A stretch of 64,000 bases of DNA from Sipunculus nudus (lineage: Eukaryota > Annelida > Sipuncula > Golfingiida > Sipunculidae): contig CM049318.1 in NCBI GenBank assembly GCA_026874595.1, positions 51,364,750 to 51,428,749 on the forward strand, read 5' to 3'. The translations under genes were made by a program, and so were the position numbers. How positions within the stretch are numbered: the stretch's first letter is position 1; every line of letters begins with the position of its first letter. The notes under the pieces are model-generated. The model had not been told where the DNA came from. It saw only the letters and a list, made by a program, of their open reading frames with translations, and ran no database searches. This document shows, piece after piece, positions 47,401 through 54,999 of the stretch.

Positions 47401-47513
47401 TTACGGTGGAACAGATGGCAGAACCATGTATCAACTCCACTCTGGTGAACATGACCACGCTGAATGTCACCACGGTGCAACCTCTGCTTCTGAATACTAC
47501 TGCGGTTCATTAA
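28750..47513 (+). CDS. SLC28: Concentrative nucleoside transporter (SLC28/CNT family), complete gene
   Basis: Cation-coupled nucleoside uptake carrier of the plasma membrane. Thirteen coding exons (28750-28918, 29545-29702, tentative 30011-30097, 30181-30398, 34786-34927, 35545-35736, 36360-36521, 38381-38506, 39083-39210, 40010-40178, 41633-41809, 42495-42675, 47395-47513) join without a frame error into 676 codons including TAA, close to human CNT3 (691 residues). The exon at 35545 is strikingly CNT3-like (WRPVLWGLGLQ, FVFGEKYKDHFFAFK). Family signature GIKSFTNEFIAY is at residues 546-557. The substrate-site motif GQTEAP (375-380) has the Gly-Gln pair of broad-selectivity CNT3, paired with Gly-Val at 409-410. 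The cytosolic N-terminus carries a PPEY motif (34-37) and the short C-terminal tail has four N-glycosylation sequons. Lineage-specific orthology to CNT1, 2 or 3 is not decided. Confidence 0.95.
29545..29702 (+). CDS. SLC28: SLC28 exon 2 (cytosolic N-terminus, helical)
   Basis: The acceptor TTAACAG ends at 29544 and the phase-1 join reads QN-GKMEQF. It includes a Ser-rich stretch and an amphipathic helix AKIEDLQAKLDTLYLRHRQ. The chosen donor is AAAAGG|GTGTGT at 29702/29703; a GTGAGG donor at 29713 is an alternative but would leave a different phase. Confidence 0.75.
30011..30097 (+). CDS. SLC28: SLC28 tentative exon
   Basis: The acceptor CTTTCTCATTTAG ends at 30010 and a weak donor TAC|GTATCA follows 30097. 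The 29 codons (IPYLKKKLHYQIQ...) keep phase 0 on both sides. No clear homology, so it may be skipped or misdefined. Confidence 0.4.
30181..30398 (+). CDS. SLC28: SLC28 exon with first transmembrane segments
   Basis: The acceptor TTAATTACAG ends at 30180; donor AACTG|GTGAGT. It encodes two hydrophobic helices (CLIVALLVYLVYFGWAIYL and PLIVLTSLAALLVVLIVL) separated by DPVRAK, then a basic loop. It ends in phase 2. Confidence 0.9.
30399..30685 (+). other. SLC28 intron, unique part
   Basis: Non-repetitive start of the intron before the family B element. No feature. Confidence 0.5.
30686..34089 (+). mobile_element. Family B Helentron-like element with a tandem array, carrying a nested family A element
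   Basis: The 5' palindrome CTCAGCTGACT-GAA-AGTCATCTGAG is followed by CTATAGCGAT and GTCCGTC words. About five internal units of 335-346 bp follow, marked by GAGACCTTTAAGGAT-type words at 31068, 31411, 31757, 32093 and 32428. The 3' part has CAGTCAGCTGAG (inverse complement of the 5' arm), the hairpin TGACCC-GT-GGGTCA and terminal CTTG followed by T. A family A element interrupts it at 32732-33906. Confidence 0.8.
32732..33906 (+). mobile_element. Family A Helentron-like element nested in family B
   Basis: The 5' palindrome GTATCCAC...GTGGATAC is followed by ACCGGGTTCCGCCG, internal units with ACAGGTGGTGCCACC or ACAGGTGGCACCACC, GGCGGATACACGTAGTCG, the 3' hairpin GTAGTCG...CGGCTAC, and terminal TATTCTAG then TTTTT. 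The family B copy at 46906-46940 shows the same flanks joined without the insert. Confidence 0.85.
34090..34785 (+). other. SLC28 intron, unique part
   Basis: Non-coding, with no repeat structure recognised; it ends in the acceptor TTGCCTGCAG. Confidence 0.5.
34786..34927 (+). CDS. SLC28: SLC28 exon, transmembrane segments
   Basis: It joins in phase 2 to give VANW-LIYLCVMMSLIIFIAV, and a second helix LVALGGMATFITLLFVMS ends in KNPSK. Donor TCCAAA|GTAAGT. Confidence 0.95.
34928..35544 (+). other. SLC28 intron, nothing recognised
   Basis: AT-rich intron without repeats of note. Confidence 0.6.
35545..35736 (+). CDS. SLC28: SLC28 exon (WRPVLWGLGLQ to FAFK)
   Basis: 64 codons in phase 0, with GLGLQLLLGVIILRT and FVFGEKYKDHFFAFK, almost identical to the CNT3 family core. 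Donor TTTAAG|GTGAGT. Confidence 0.98.
35900..36150 (+). repeat. Interspersed repeat of family E (first of three copies)
   Basis: It shares CTGTCTGTCC words and GCAAAATCCATGCATGTTTA, AATGAGGTCAGAGGTCA and CACCAGGAATATGATAGATT with segments at about 39490-39960 and 51490-51875. AGGTCAGAGGTCA at 36095 is again a DR1-like arrangement. Confidence 0.5.
36360..36521 (+). CDS. SLC28: SLC28 exon (LPVIVFFS to IFIGQ)
   Basis: 54 codons in phase 0. Contains VLPVIVFFSCIINTLYYLGV and ends at IFIGQ, the first residues of the substrate-binding GQTEAP motif, which is split by the intron. Confidence 0.98.
36583..36910. mobile_element. MITE with TAAGGCAAAA...TTTTGCCTA ends, in SLC28 intron
   Basis: The left end TAAGGCAAAAA continues to TGTTTGGTTCTCAGGCAC; the right end GTGCCTGAGAACCAAAC continues to TTTTTTTTGCCTAATC. 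These are inverted repeats of about 38 bp. The internal sequence also has a long poly-T and an oligo-A stretch. Same family as 14325-14608 and 42182-42422. Confidence 0.8.
36911..38380 (+). repeat. SLC28 intron with a family D repeat at about 37765-38260
   Basis: The family D unit starts with GTCCCCAACTTTTGCAG and AATGGGGACATTGATTAGGG and has CTGTCTGTC runs and TTGGGTTATTGATTGCTCTC. Two units of about 65 bp near 38020-38150 share AATTTCTCAATGT- or TATTTCTCAATGTC-type words and CAGATGTC. A word GGGGGACATTGATTCC at about 38243 matches the family D 5' end. The remainder is unassigned. Confidence 0.5.
38381..38506 (+). CDS. SLC28: SLC28 exon (TEAPILVRPF to ILSG)
   Basis: 42 codons in phase 0 completing GQTEAP, then HAIMTTGFGTIAGGVMAAY, the second substrate-selectivity helix. 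Donor TCTGGG|GTGAGT. Confidence 0.98.
38507..39082 (+). other. SLC28 intron, nothing recognised
   Basis: No feature. The 69- and 91-codon ORFs on the two strands are shadows with no motif. Confidence 0.6.
39083..39210 (+). CDS. SLC28: SLC28 exon (VPAEHLICASVMNAPVAL...)
   Basis: 42 codons plus two bases. ASVMNAPVALGLAKLFYPET matches the conserved CNT loop-helix region. Donor AGAGG|GTAAAC. Confidence 0.97.
39490..39960 (+). repeat. Interspersed repeat of family E in SLC28 intron
   Basis: Three or more units share GCCATGATAACTTATCAGGG-type starts, GGATTTT(T)ACAAAACTCA, TTATCTCACCTGAGTTTT, GCAAAATCCAAGCATATGTA and AAAGGTCAC-type ends. They are related to 35900-36150 and 51490-51875. Confidence 0.5.
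40010..40178 (+). CDS. SLC28: SLC28 exon (NILEAAAAGAAASIKLVANIAANLIAFLALL)
   Basis: It joins in phase 2 to give G-KERNILEAA. It contains SIKLVANIAANLIAFLALL and LGWLGSMV, conserved CNT helices. Donor TTCCAG|GTAAAT. Confidence 0.98.
40421..41147 (+). mobile_element. Family C Helentron-like element in SLC28 intron
   Basis: The 5' palindrome AGCCCTCAGCC...GGCTGATGGGCT is followed by GTCCGTCCGTCCG. Two internal units of about 300 bp follow (CTTGTGAGTGGGATATCT at 40500 and 40803), the first containing TTGGTGGCACCACCTAC. The 3' part has GGCTGAGGGCT (inverse complement of the 5' arm), the perfect hairpin TCAGC-TTCT-GCTGA and terminal TATTCTAG followed by TTTTT. Confidence 0.8.
41148..41632 (+). other. 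SLC28 intron, nothing recognised
   Basis: Non-coding up to the acceptor TATCCACCAG. Confidence 0.55.
41633..41809 (+). CDS. SLC28: SLC28 exon with CNT signature GIKSFTNEFIAY
   Basis: 59 codons in phase 0: LMGVEWEDCTEVARLLGIK, then NEFIAYKELSKLI. This is the CNT family signature (GxKxxxNEFVAY type). Donor ATATCT|GTAAGT. Confidence 0.98.
42182..42422. mobile_element. MITE (third copy), in SLC28 intron
   Basis: The left end TTAGGCAGGGTTCTCAGGCACC and right end CCTGAGAACCCAACTTTTTT with GGTCTTTA are inverse complements (given as separate words: GGTTCTCAGGCACC and CCTGAGAACCC). The interior shares TTTCAAGAAGATA, AATAATACAATTT and TTTATCGAAAC with 14325-14608. Confidence 0.65.
42495..42675 (+). 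CDS. SLC28: SLC28 exon (SEVICTYALCGFANLSSIG to FMSACVAG)
   Basis: 60 codons plus one base. LCGFANLSSIGVQLGGIGPM and VVLRALICGTVVCFMSACVAG match the CNT C-terminal core. The Cys of TVVCF lies at about the position of human CNT3 Cys602, reported to affect cation coupling (alignment by eye). Donor GCAG|GTAAAC. Confidence 0.98.
42960..47111 (+). mobile_element. Family B Helentron-like element with a large tandem array in the last SLC28 intron
   Basis: The 5' palindrome GCTCAGCTGACT-GAA-AGTCATCTGAGC at 42960 is followed by TATAGCGATCACT and GTCCGTC words. About a dozen internal units follow; the units at 43306, 43643 and 43980 are almost identical at a spacing of exactly 337 bp. A different segment of short repeats (GACCTACTTTTGA) lies at about 44870-45240. 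The 3' part has GGTCAGCTGAGCGTC, the hairpin CACCCATGGGTC and terminal CTTG followed by TT. The many 60-127 codon ORFs on both strands are translations of the units. Confidence 0.8.
47112..47394 (+). other. End of last SLC28 intron
   Basis: Non-coding, with a short (TA)n near 47160; it ends in the acceptor ATTTTTCTCAG. Confidence 0.55.
47395..47513 (+). CDS. SLC28: SLC28 last coding exon
   Basis: The phase-1 join reads AG-GLLTVEQM. The extracellular tail of about 34 residues has sequons NST, NMT, NVT and NTT, then TAA at 47511-47513. The tail is shorter than the Cys-rich tail of human CNT3. Confidence 0.93.
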
Positions 47514-49032
47514 CGCATGATGTCTCACTGCGCATCTTGTTCTAGGTAAAATCTCAATAGACAATCAGGGTGAAAGTAATGGTGAACATGGGATGATAAA
47601 AACAATTTCTGTATTGTCGACACTACTGATGTTCACTTTTGAAGTGCACAAAGACAATATTTGTTGTTTAGTGTATGTGTTAAATGTATGAGATTGTGAC
47701 CTGTCAATCAAAAACAAATTTGAAATTCTGAATGATCAGAATTGGGCAGCTAATGCTGCACACAGCAGTTTGAACTATTAGCATGTGTTAGTCCTAGGTG
47801 TTTATTCCTGTCTTGGGCACAATCATTGTTGAGCAAAAATAGCAAAGAACTAACAATGTATGTCTGGCAGAGTGTGAATAGCAAATAGGCCTACTCTTAT
47901 CAGATTATTTAAAATTCATTTAAAATTTTCATATATTAAAATATGTACTGTTATTTATTTGCAAGATTTTATATTATTCTTACATATTTCATCTTTCCTC
48001 TGAAAAAGTGGGGCTACTTATAATTTTACATAGATTTTCAATTGATTTAAAGTAAATTTCTAATATATGTAAAATCTCATTATGACAATTTCTGAAACAG
48101 AATAATTCTCATACAAGAACTCTTTAATGGATCTGACCGGTGTGTCATTGACCACAGGGGCCAATATACAAGGAATGTTGATGATATACATTGAGTTTAT
48201 ATTTAAAATCTTCTTAAATTATATAGGTTGACCGCAGCCTTACTGATACCCCTTTTTTTTACTACTCTGCATGTAACATTTCACATTCCAGTGGGTTTGG
48301 TGGAATTTGATCCATGAAAACTTCATTGATGTAATGTGTTGATGTAGAGCTTAGGTAAGGTCAAAGTCACTGTAGAGGTTCATAGGTCAAGGGTATATGA
48401 TTGTCATATTTATAATCCATGCATGAACTTCATAACATATACACATAAACATATTCGTGATGTATATATGCTTTAAAGTATGCATATTTATACTAGGAAA
48501 TTGTGCGTTTGTAAGGTCATATTTCAAAGTGACAAGTTGTTGGAGATCAAGATCATTAAGCTTCTTATGTATGCTGTGGTCCATGTTTGAGAGAGAGAGA
48601 GAGAGAATATCTGGCCATCTCCTTAAATGTTGGCTCTAAATTATTAAAAAAAATGTGCAAAAAAAAAAGACAATAAATCTCAAACCATACAGATCAAAAC
48701 TTTCCTAGCTTGTTCTGGTGGAAACTGAAGCTTTCATGAATTTGAAGTCAGGACAGACATGTTGTTCTTGCTTCAGAATATTTGGACTCTTGTAAAAAAT
48801 TTGGATGCTTGGAGATATTTCTGAAGGCAAGTGGTGAATTCAAACCCTTATTTTTTTTTGTAACAAAGGCCAAGAGATCCGTTTCCTAAATCTGTGGGTT
48901 TACAAACTTTAAATAACGTGAGAAATGATTCAGTTTAGTATTCACCATGTAAATTGTCTTTGCAGAAACCATTTATATGAAGGATCTTGGATATTTTTAG
49001 GTAAAAAGACTGGAGTTATTAGACACTGTGTA
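47514..49032 (+). other. Probable 3' UTR and downstream sequence of SLC28
   Basis: No coding potential. The end of the transcript cannot be placed: an AATAAA at about 48674 is one of several possible poly(A) signals. A (GA)n run lies at 48588-48606. Confidence 0.4.
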
Positions 49033-49142
49033 CAGTGAAACCTAGAATTTAAAGAGCAAACCAGAAATGGGACTGTGAAAAGTTTTCTTTATTATGAGGT
49101 GATCACTAATCCGAGGTGGTTGTATAAGGCTAGGTTTTACTG
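49033..49142. mobile_element. Small TA-flanked MITE (110 bp)
   Basis: The left end CAGTGAAACCTAG and right end CTAGGTTTTACTG are inverse complements except at one position. They are flanked by TA at 49031-49032 and 49143-49144. CAGT ends with TA duplication fit pogo/Tigger-type elements. Confidence 0.75.
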
Positions 49143-51489
49143 TAATATTTTTGCTCTGAACCAGGCAAATCATTAAAATTAGGTATTATGAATAAGTCCT
49201 CCCTTGCAACTGGACAGAACCATGCATATTTAAGACTTTTGGCCTTTTTGATGAAATTGATTATCTATGAATGCTTTTGAAGATGCATGTGTGTTTGTAT
49301 ATGTAATACTATTGAACTTTAGGCAATTCTACAATTATTTATCTGTGTCTCTACAGCACTGCTAAACTGTGTTTTTCTCATTATTTTGAAGTGTAGGTTA
49401 TATTTATTTTGAAGTATCTGTCATATTTGCTCTTTTGTGCATATTTTGTTTGTTCTGGTACTGTCTATATTGTGACATATATTTGGTTCTGTCTACATTG
49501 TGACATATATTATTATATATTGTGTATGTTACTGCCTTGTACTGCCATGCCTGCTGTCTTTGTTGTTTTCCATTGTGAACTTATCCCTGCCAATCAAAAT
49601 GCTCATTATTTATCAGCTAATATTTAATTATAAAACAGTGACAGTACTTATTTATGATTGGGTTATACTTATGTGAAGCTATTCCATATGATACACTATT
49701 CTGTTGTATCCAGACCAAAGAGTGCTTTTTTATACCCTATTAAACACAAACAAGTACATCCAAACATGAATCGCGTATGAATATTGTAGCAATCAGATCA
49801 TTTTCTGATGATGTCATGCATGAATATTGTTATGAAGACAAATTGCTCAGGGGAAATATTGGGCCGATCCAGGATTTGAACCAATATCGGTGGCGCACAT
49901 GTCCGGCATTCGAACCCCTTTGCTAGAAAAGCATGCTTCACTAGCGAGGCAGTTTGGTCCGCTTTTATGTCACCACGTAACAGTATTCACAGGAATGCAT
50001 ATTTAAACAGTGATTTCTGTGTACATTATAAATATAGATATTTTATATGTATTTATAAGTGTATGTGAAAGAATTATTTAATTATCCCAAGGAGATTAAA
50101 GACTTGAGTATCAAGTTGGAGTCAATATTTAGTTGTCGACGGAATACTGTAATACATGGCTAATTATTAATATAAGTTAGAAGTGTGGAAACTGATGTAA
50201 ATTTTTATAATTCCGATTTATTCAGGGAAAGTAAGGTGTACTTTACAAGTCGTCCGTCATTAATCACGGCAAAAGTTGATGCAGAGTGACCGCATCTATC
50301 CCAAAATTGATCCAGTGATTCCTCAACACGAGACCCTTTAGATATATTTGTAAGGCATAATTCTTGACAAAACAAACCTTTTGCGCATTCATAATTCCAG
50401 TCAATGTAATTCCAGTGATTTACCGTTCAGTTACCGGATATATCGCTCTCCGCTTCAGCAAGTTACAGCGGAAGTAACATCAAGCAGACTCGGTTTACCA
50501 AAGGCCGTGCCACCTCTGCGCCTGACACCGCAGCACAATAGCCTCACAATAGAGTTATTGGGCTTATCAGGTCATAATTGCAATAAGCGCACAACTGACA
50601 CTCGAGGCTTCTGACAGTTGATACTCCAGTCTGTAATCTCCTTGATTATCCAGACAACGAGCAATAACATGCTGTGTGACCTGGTGCAAATATGCAAGGT
50701 GTGTAAATTTTCATGTCAAAATAGAAAATATATTTATACATAATGCTTATGAAGTTTGGTGACTGACCTAAACCCAATTTGTATATATATTTATGATAAT
50801 TCTTATCTTCTGGTGAATTGAACTCTGCAGTGTCAAAATAGGGAAGCAGTACCAAACAAACAACCATCTTTTAGACTATGATGTAAGCCGGAAAACAGTA
50901 CAGGTTAACATTGTGCAGTTGGTGTATCTGCTATTTAAAAATCACGAAATTATCATATATATTTCATTTCAAGGTGTAGATTGGAAATCATTCATCCAAA
51001 CCATCAAAAGAAGCTGATAAGTTTTATGACTGCCATTTTTTTTGGTTGTTCATTTAAATGATAGCTTAAAAAATCTGAGGTTGTTGAGATAATTTGTGTT
51101 CTACTTTCAAACTTGTGTATAATACAATTCGTGTACGAGTAAGACCAAAACAGGCCAGGGTTGAATTTTTACCTTGTGTTTATTTATTAACTGGGATACT
51201 GTGTATACCTGAATGTATGGAAAATACTCTTTTCAGGATATATTTGTAAAAGGTATATACTTACAATTATATGGCAGACTTAGATCTGCTTAGATCTGAA
51301 TACAATAGTGCCATGGAAATGTAGACAAAATATATGTATTTAATGTCGTCTTCCACAATCAGATGTTTTGTATGCATCGTATCATGTGCCACAGGTGACT
51401 TCACAAATACTTCAGTGTGATGTGTGTCAAACTACGAATAAAAATCTCACCGAAACCTGCATTTATGTTGATTTACTGAACCTCTGATT
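49143..51489. other. Intergenic sequence without supported gene
   Basis: No exon is supported. Bases 50210-50600 have more CpG than their surroundings, with words such as CAAGTCGTCCGTCATTAATC and TACCGGATATATCGC; this could be a regulatory region or a decayed mobile element. A tRNA-B-box-like GGTTCAAATCC (minus strand, about 49874) is isolated. Confidence 0.35.
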
Positions 51490-51875
51490 CAGTATTCTGA
51501 CTGTGACTGCCTGTATTATTGTACACTTACCATCCTTAACGTAACTTTAAGTGTTGCCATGAGAACTTACCTGGCTTATAGATTTAACGAAACTTGGCTG
51601 TAACTTATAACCCAACAGAATATGGCCTTTGTTAGATTCCCCACAAAATCCATGCATATTTAATGAGGCCAAAGGTCACAGAAAACTTTGTGGTGTCACC
51701 TCGGTACCTTTCTAGGAATATAATGAATTTTAATGAAACTCAAAAATATTAACCAGTTTCATATTTCACCCAAGTTGTGATTCCTGGTAAAAACCATACA
51801 TATTTTAAGAGGACCGAAGTCACCAGATTTTGCTGGCATCTTCATCACTAACAAAACTGATCTGAATTCTCTGAA
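51490..51875 (+). repeat. Interspersed repeat of family E (third copy)
   Basis: GTTGCCATGAGAACTTACCT, AAAATCCATGCATATTTAAT, GAGGCCAAAGGTCAC and TTTCTAGGAATATAATG follow the same order as in the copies at 35900 and 39490. It abuts the family B element at 51876. Confidence 0.5.
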
Positions 51876-53033
51876 CAAGGGACCCATGGGTCACGGCGCT
51901 CAGCTGTTATATATGATCACAAAAAATGATTTGGAAGAGGAGGTAGGCAAAGGCTGGTTTTGTGTGGTAATATAAGCTCTATTATGAGTTGACAGTGTTT
52001 AATTCAAGTTGTGTAAGATTTTGATAATACCCTTTGAGACAGGGAAAAGGATTGATGTCATTAATACTATTTACAGTTGGAAATGGTGTGCTATTATCAC
52101 ACAGGTTTTGACTTGGCCATAAAACTTTACGTACATTGCAGCAGAATTATTTGAAAAGTTAAACTATTTATTAAAAATTAATAAATGTTGTGTCAAATAT
52201 AATTTAAAATTAAATATGATAACAGTATCATCTGTTTTTATCAAAGATTTTTTAATAATATTACCAAAATAAATGTAAGGGAATACAACAAGAGCCTAAA
52301 AAAAAATTCAATAACTAGCCTAATTTTGCAGCTTTTATTTTCAAATTTAAGATTTTAACAGATTATTTCCTTATGTGTACATGCTGTGAAAATTAAATCC
52401 ACAATACTTACAGGAAAAAAATGTGCCATGGCCAAAGTTGGGCAAAATTTAAGGTACCAGTTTTATATTTTTGCTAATATTTAAAAAATTTAACAGATTT
52501 TGATCAAATTTTTGGTATACAATTAAATTTTGATTAATTAAAGTTGTATTACTGGAAAAAAGTCCCTACCTTAACACTTTTGGTCTTAAGTGACCAAATT
52601 TCTTTCCTGATTTTTTTTACAAAGTCCATTATGTTTGGGCCCATAACTTTTTTAAATTAGATAATACTGATTTAATTTCTGGCATATACATAGGAACAAT
52701 ATAGAGGAATATTTATGGTAAATATGAAGAAAACCAGATGAGTGGTTTTGATATTAGGCAGTCCTGAAGTGTGAAAATAGATTTCTAATAAAAAATTGAG
52801 GTTTTTCCTTAATATCTCAAAAGAACGAAGTCCTATTGACCCAATTTTCAACATGGTAGAAGTTTTTTGGGACATCTAACTGTATGCCGAATTTCAGATT
52901 TTTAGGTCCAATGGTGTCAAAACGTGCCAGTCTTACAGACGGACATCTGGACGGAATGGGCGGACAGCTAGACGGACGACGGACAATGGACAACAACTAT
53001 AGCTCAGTTGACTTATAGTCAGCTGAGCTAAAA
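51876..53033 (-). mobile_element. Family B Helentron-like element, minus orientation
   Basis: On the minus strand the 5' palindrome AGCTCAGCTGACT...AGTCAACTGAGCT (right end near 53033) is followed by TATAGTTG, GTCCGTC-type words, and a long unique interior without the 337 bp array. The 3' part has CAGCTGAGCGCCG, the hairpin TGACCCATGGGTC and terminal CCTTG followed by TT at 51876. Confidence 0.7.
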
Positions 53034-53376
53034 ACCCACGCATTTTTTTAAGGTCAGAGGTCAAAGACCTATGACAGGTGTATTATGCACCATTTCTGTG
53101 CTCTTCTTAAAATCTGTCATAAGGCATTGTATTATTCTCTGCAATAAAAGCAGCAGCCAATTCCTATACCCTCTTCTTGTAATGAGGGGGCAGCGAATGA
53201 ACACACATGCAAAATGGTGAAAAATCAAATAAAACAATTCATGAGAGGAAATATATATTTTATTTTATATCTATACATATGTGATGATGTGGTCTGAATA
53301 AATAATTGTAAAGTACAATCAAAATTCTCTCATGAACATGTTCTCCCATGCACAGATATGAAAAATATATTATGAA
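53034..53376. other. Unassigned spacer between two mobile elements
   Basis: AT-rich spacer with an AGGTCAGAGGTCAAAG word near 53053. No gene. Confidence 0.4.
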
Positions 53377-54892
53377 CTAGAATACGGGTAGTCGACAAGC
53401 GACTACTTGTATCCGCCTAAATCAGAGTGGAACGGGTGAAGTGTTGCATATTAGCATGGATATTTTATCCCATGGCAGACAAACAGATGGGAGCTGTGCA
53501 AACATGGCTGCAGGTGGCGCCACCAGTTTTGCGTATGATAAAGAGCTATGTGAGATTTATACACATGCAAAATTTTGGCCCAATCGGTCAAACGGTTTCC
53601 TCGATATGAGCTTGGATGTCGCAGCGTAAACTTGATTGTAGGTGGCGCCACCTGTCATAAAATCAGAAAAGCTATCCAGGATGTATAAGCATGCCAAATT
53701 TCAGGTGAATTAGTCAAACCACTGCAGAAATATGAGTGATTTTAACCCAAGGCAGACGAACAGATGGACACTGTGCAAACATGGTTGCAGGTGGTGCCAC
53801 CATTTTCGGTGTATGTTATAAAGCTCTCCAAGGGCTACATTTGTGCAAAAAAATTTTCCTGATCGGTCAAACGGTTCCTGAGATATGAGCTTAGATGTCT
53901 GCAGCGTAAACGTGAATGTAGGTGGCGCCACCTGTCATAAAATCAGAAAAGCTATCCAGGATGTATACGCATGCTAAATTTCAGGTGAATAAGTCAAGTC
54001 ACTGCAGAGATATGAGTGATTTTAACCCAAGGCAGACAAACAGATGGACACTGTGCAAACATGGTTGCAGGTAGCGCCACCATTTTTGGTGTATGTTATA
54101 AAGCTCTCCAAGGGCTACATTTGTGCAAAAGAATTTTCCTGATCGGTCTAACGGTTCCTGAGATATGACTTTTGATGTCTGCAGCGTAAACGTGAATGTA
54201 GGTGGCGCCACCTGTCATAAAATCAGAAAAGCTATCCAGGATGTATACGCATGCCCAATTTCAGGTGAATTAGTCAAGTCACTGCAGAGATATGAGTGAT
54301 TTTAACCCAAGGCAGACGAACAGATGGACACTGTGCAAACATGGTTGCAGGTGGCGCCACCATTTTTGGTGTATGTTATAAAGCTGTCCAAGGGCTACAT
54401 TTGTGCAAAAGAATTTTCCTGATCGGTCAAACGGTTCCCGAGATATGAGCTTGGATGTCTGCAGCGTAAACGTGAATGTAGGTGGCGCCACCTGTCATAA
54501 AATCAGAAAAGCTATCCAGGATGTTTACGCATGCCCAATTTCAGGTGAATTAGTCAAGTCACTGCAGAGATATGAGTGATTTAAACCCAAGGCAGACGAA
54601 CAGATGGACACTGTGCAAACATGGTTGCAGGTGGCGCCACCATTTTTGGTGTATGTAATAAAGCTCTCCGAGGGCTACATTTGTGCAAAAAAATTTTCCT
54701 GATCGGTCAAACGGTTCCCGAGATATGTGGGTTTATGTGTGGAAACAGACGCACAAACGGACGCAGAGCGCAAAGGAAAGGTCAGAGGTCAAAACAAAAT
54801 CGGGGCGCAGCAGTTCACATGTGACCCGAACATAATCCCGGGTTTCGGAAAATTCCGCCCAGCGGTTACGGAGGAGTTCTCCGGACACCTAC

Positions 54893-54953
<61 letters not shown>

Positions 54954-54999
54954 CCAGCTGAAAACATAGTATCCGCAAAACTCTGTTTTGGCGGATACA
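53377..54999 (-). mobile_element. Family A Helentron-like element with a 280 bp satellite-like array, minus orientation
   Basis: Read on the minus strand: the 5' palindrome GTATCCGC...GCGGATAC (about 54999-54970), then a (CCG)n tract, GTTGACC-free DR-like words (GACCTCTGACC), an internal array, GGCGGATACAAGTAGTCG, the 3' hairpin GTAGTCG-CTTGT-CGACTAC and terminal TATTCTAG followed by T. The palindrome-containing word AGGTGGCGCCACCTGTCAT starts at 53640, 53920, 54200 and 54480, a spacing of exactly 280 bp, with a second, half-unit copy between each pair. ORFs beginning MAPPTFTFTLQTSK are repeat translations. Confidence 0.88.
54893..54952. repeat. (CGG)n trinucleotide tract inside the family A element
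   Basis: About 20 uninterrupted GGC/CGG units. The matching position in the copies at 12390 and 32782 has only a few CCG units. The poly-Gly and poly-Pro ORFs across it are artefacts of the repeat. Confidence 0.95.

Noticed and set aside
49854-49965. tRNA gene or SINE on the minus strand (GGTTCAAATCC and GGTTCGAATGCC words)
   Set aside because: No A-box at the right distance and no acceptor stem could be paired.
53427-54491. Repeated ORFs starting MAPPTFTFTLQTSK
   Set aside because: They are translations of the 280 bp family A unit and start at the GGTGGCGCCACC palindrome in each copy.
53377-54999. CRISPR-like array because of regular 280 bp spacing
   Set aside because: Whole units are repeated, there are no short repeats with unique spacers, and the DNA is eukaryotic.
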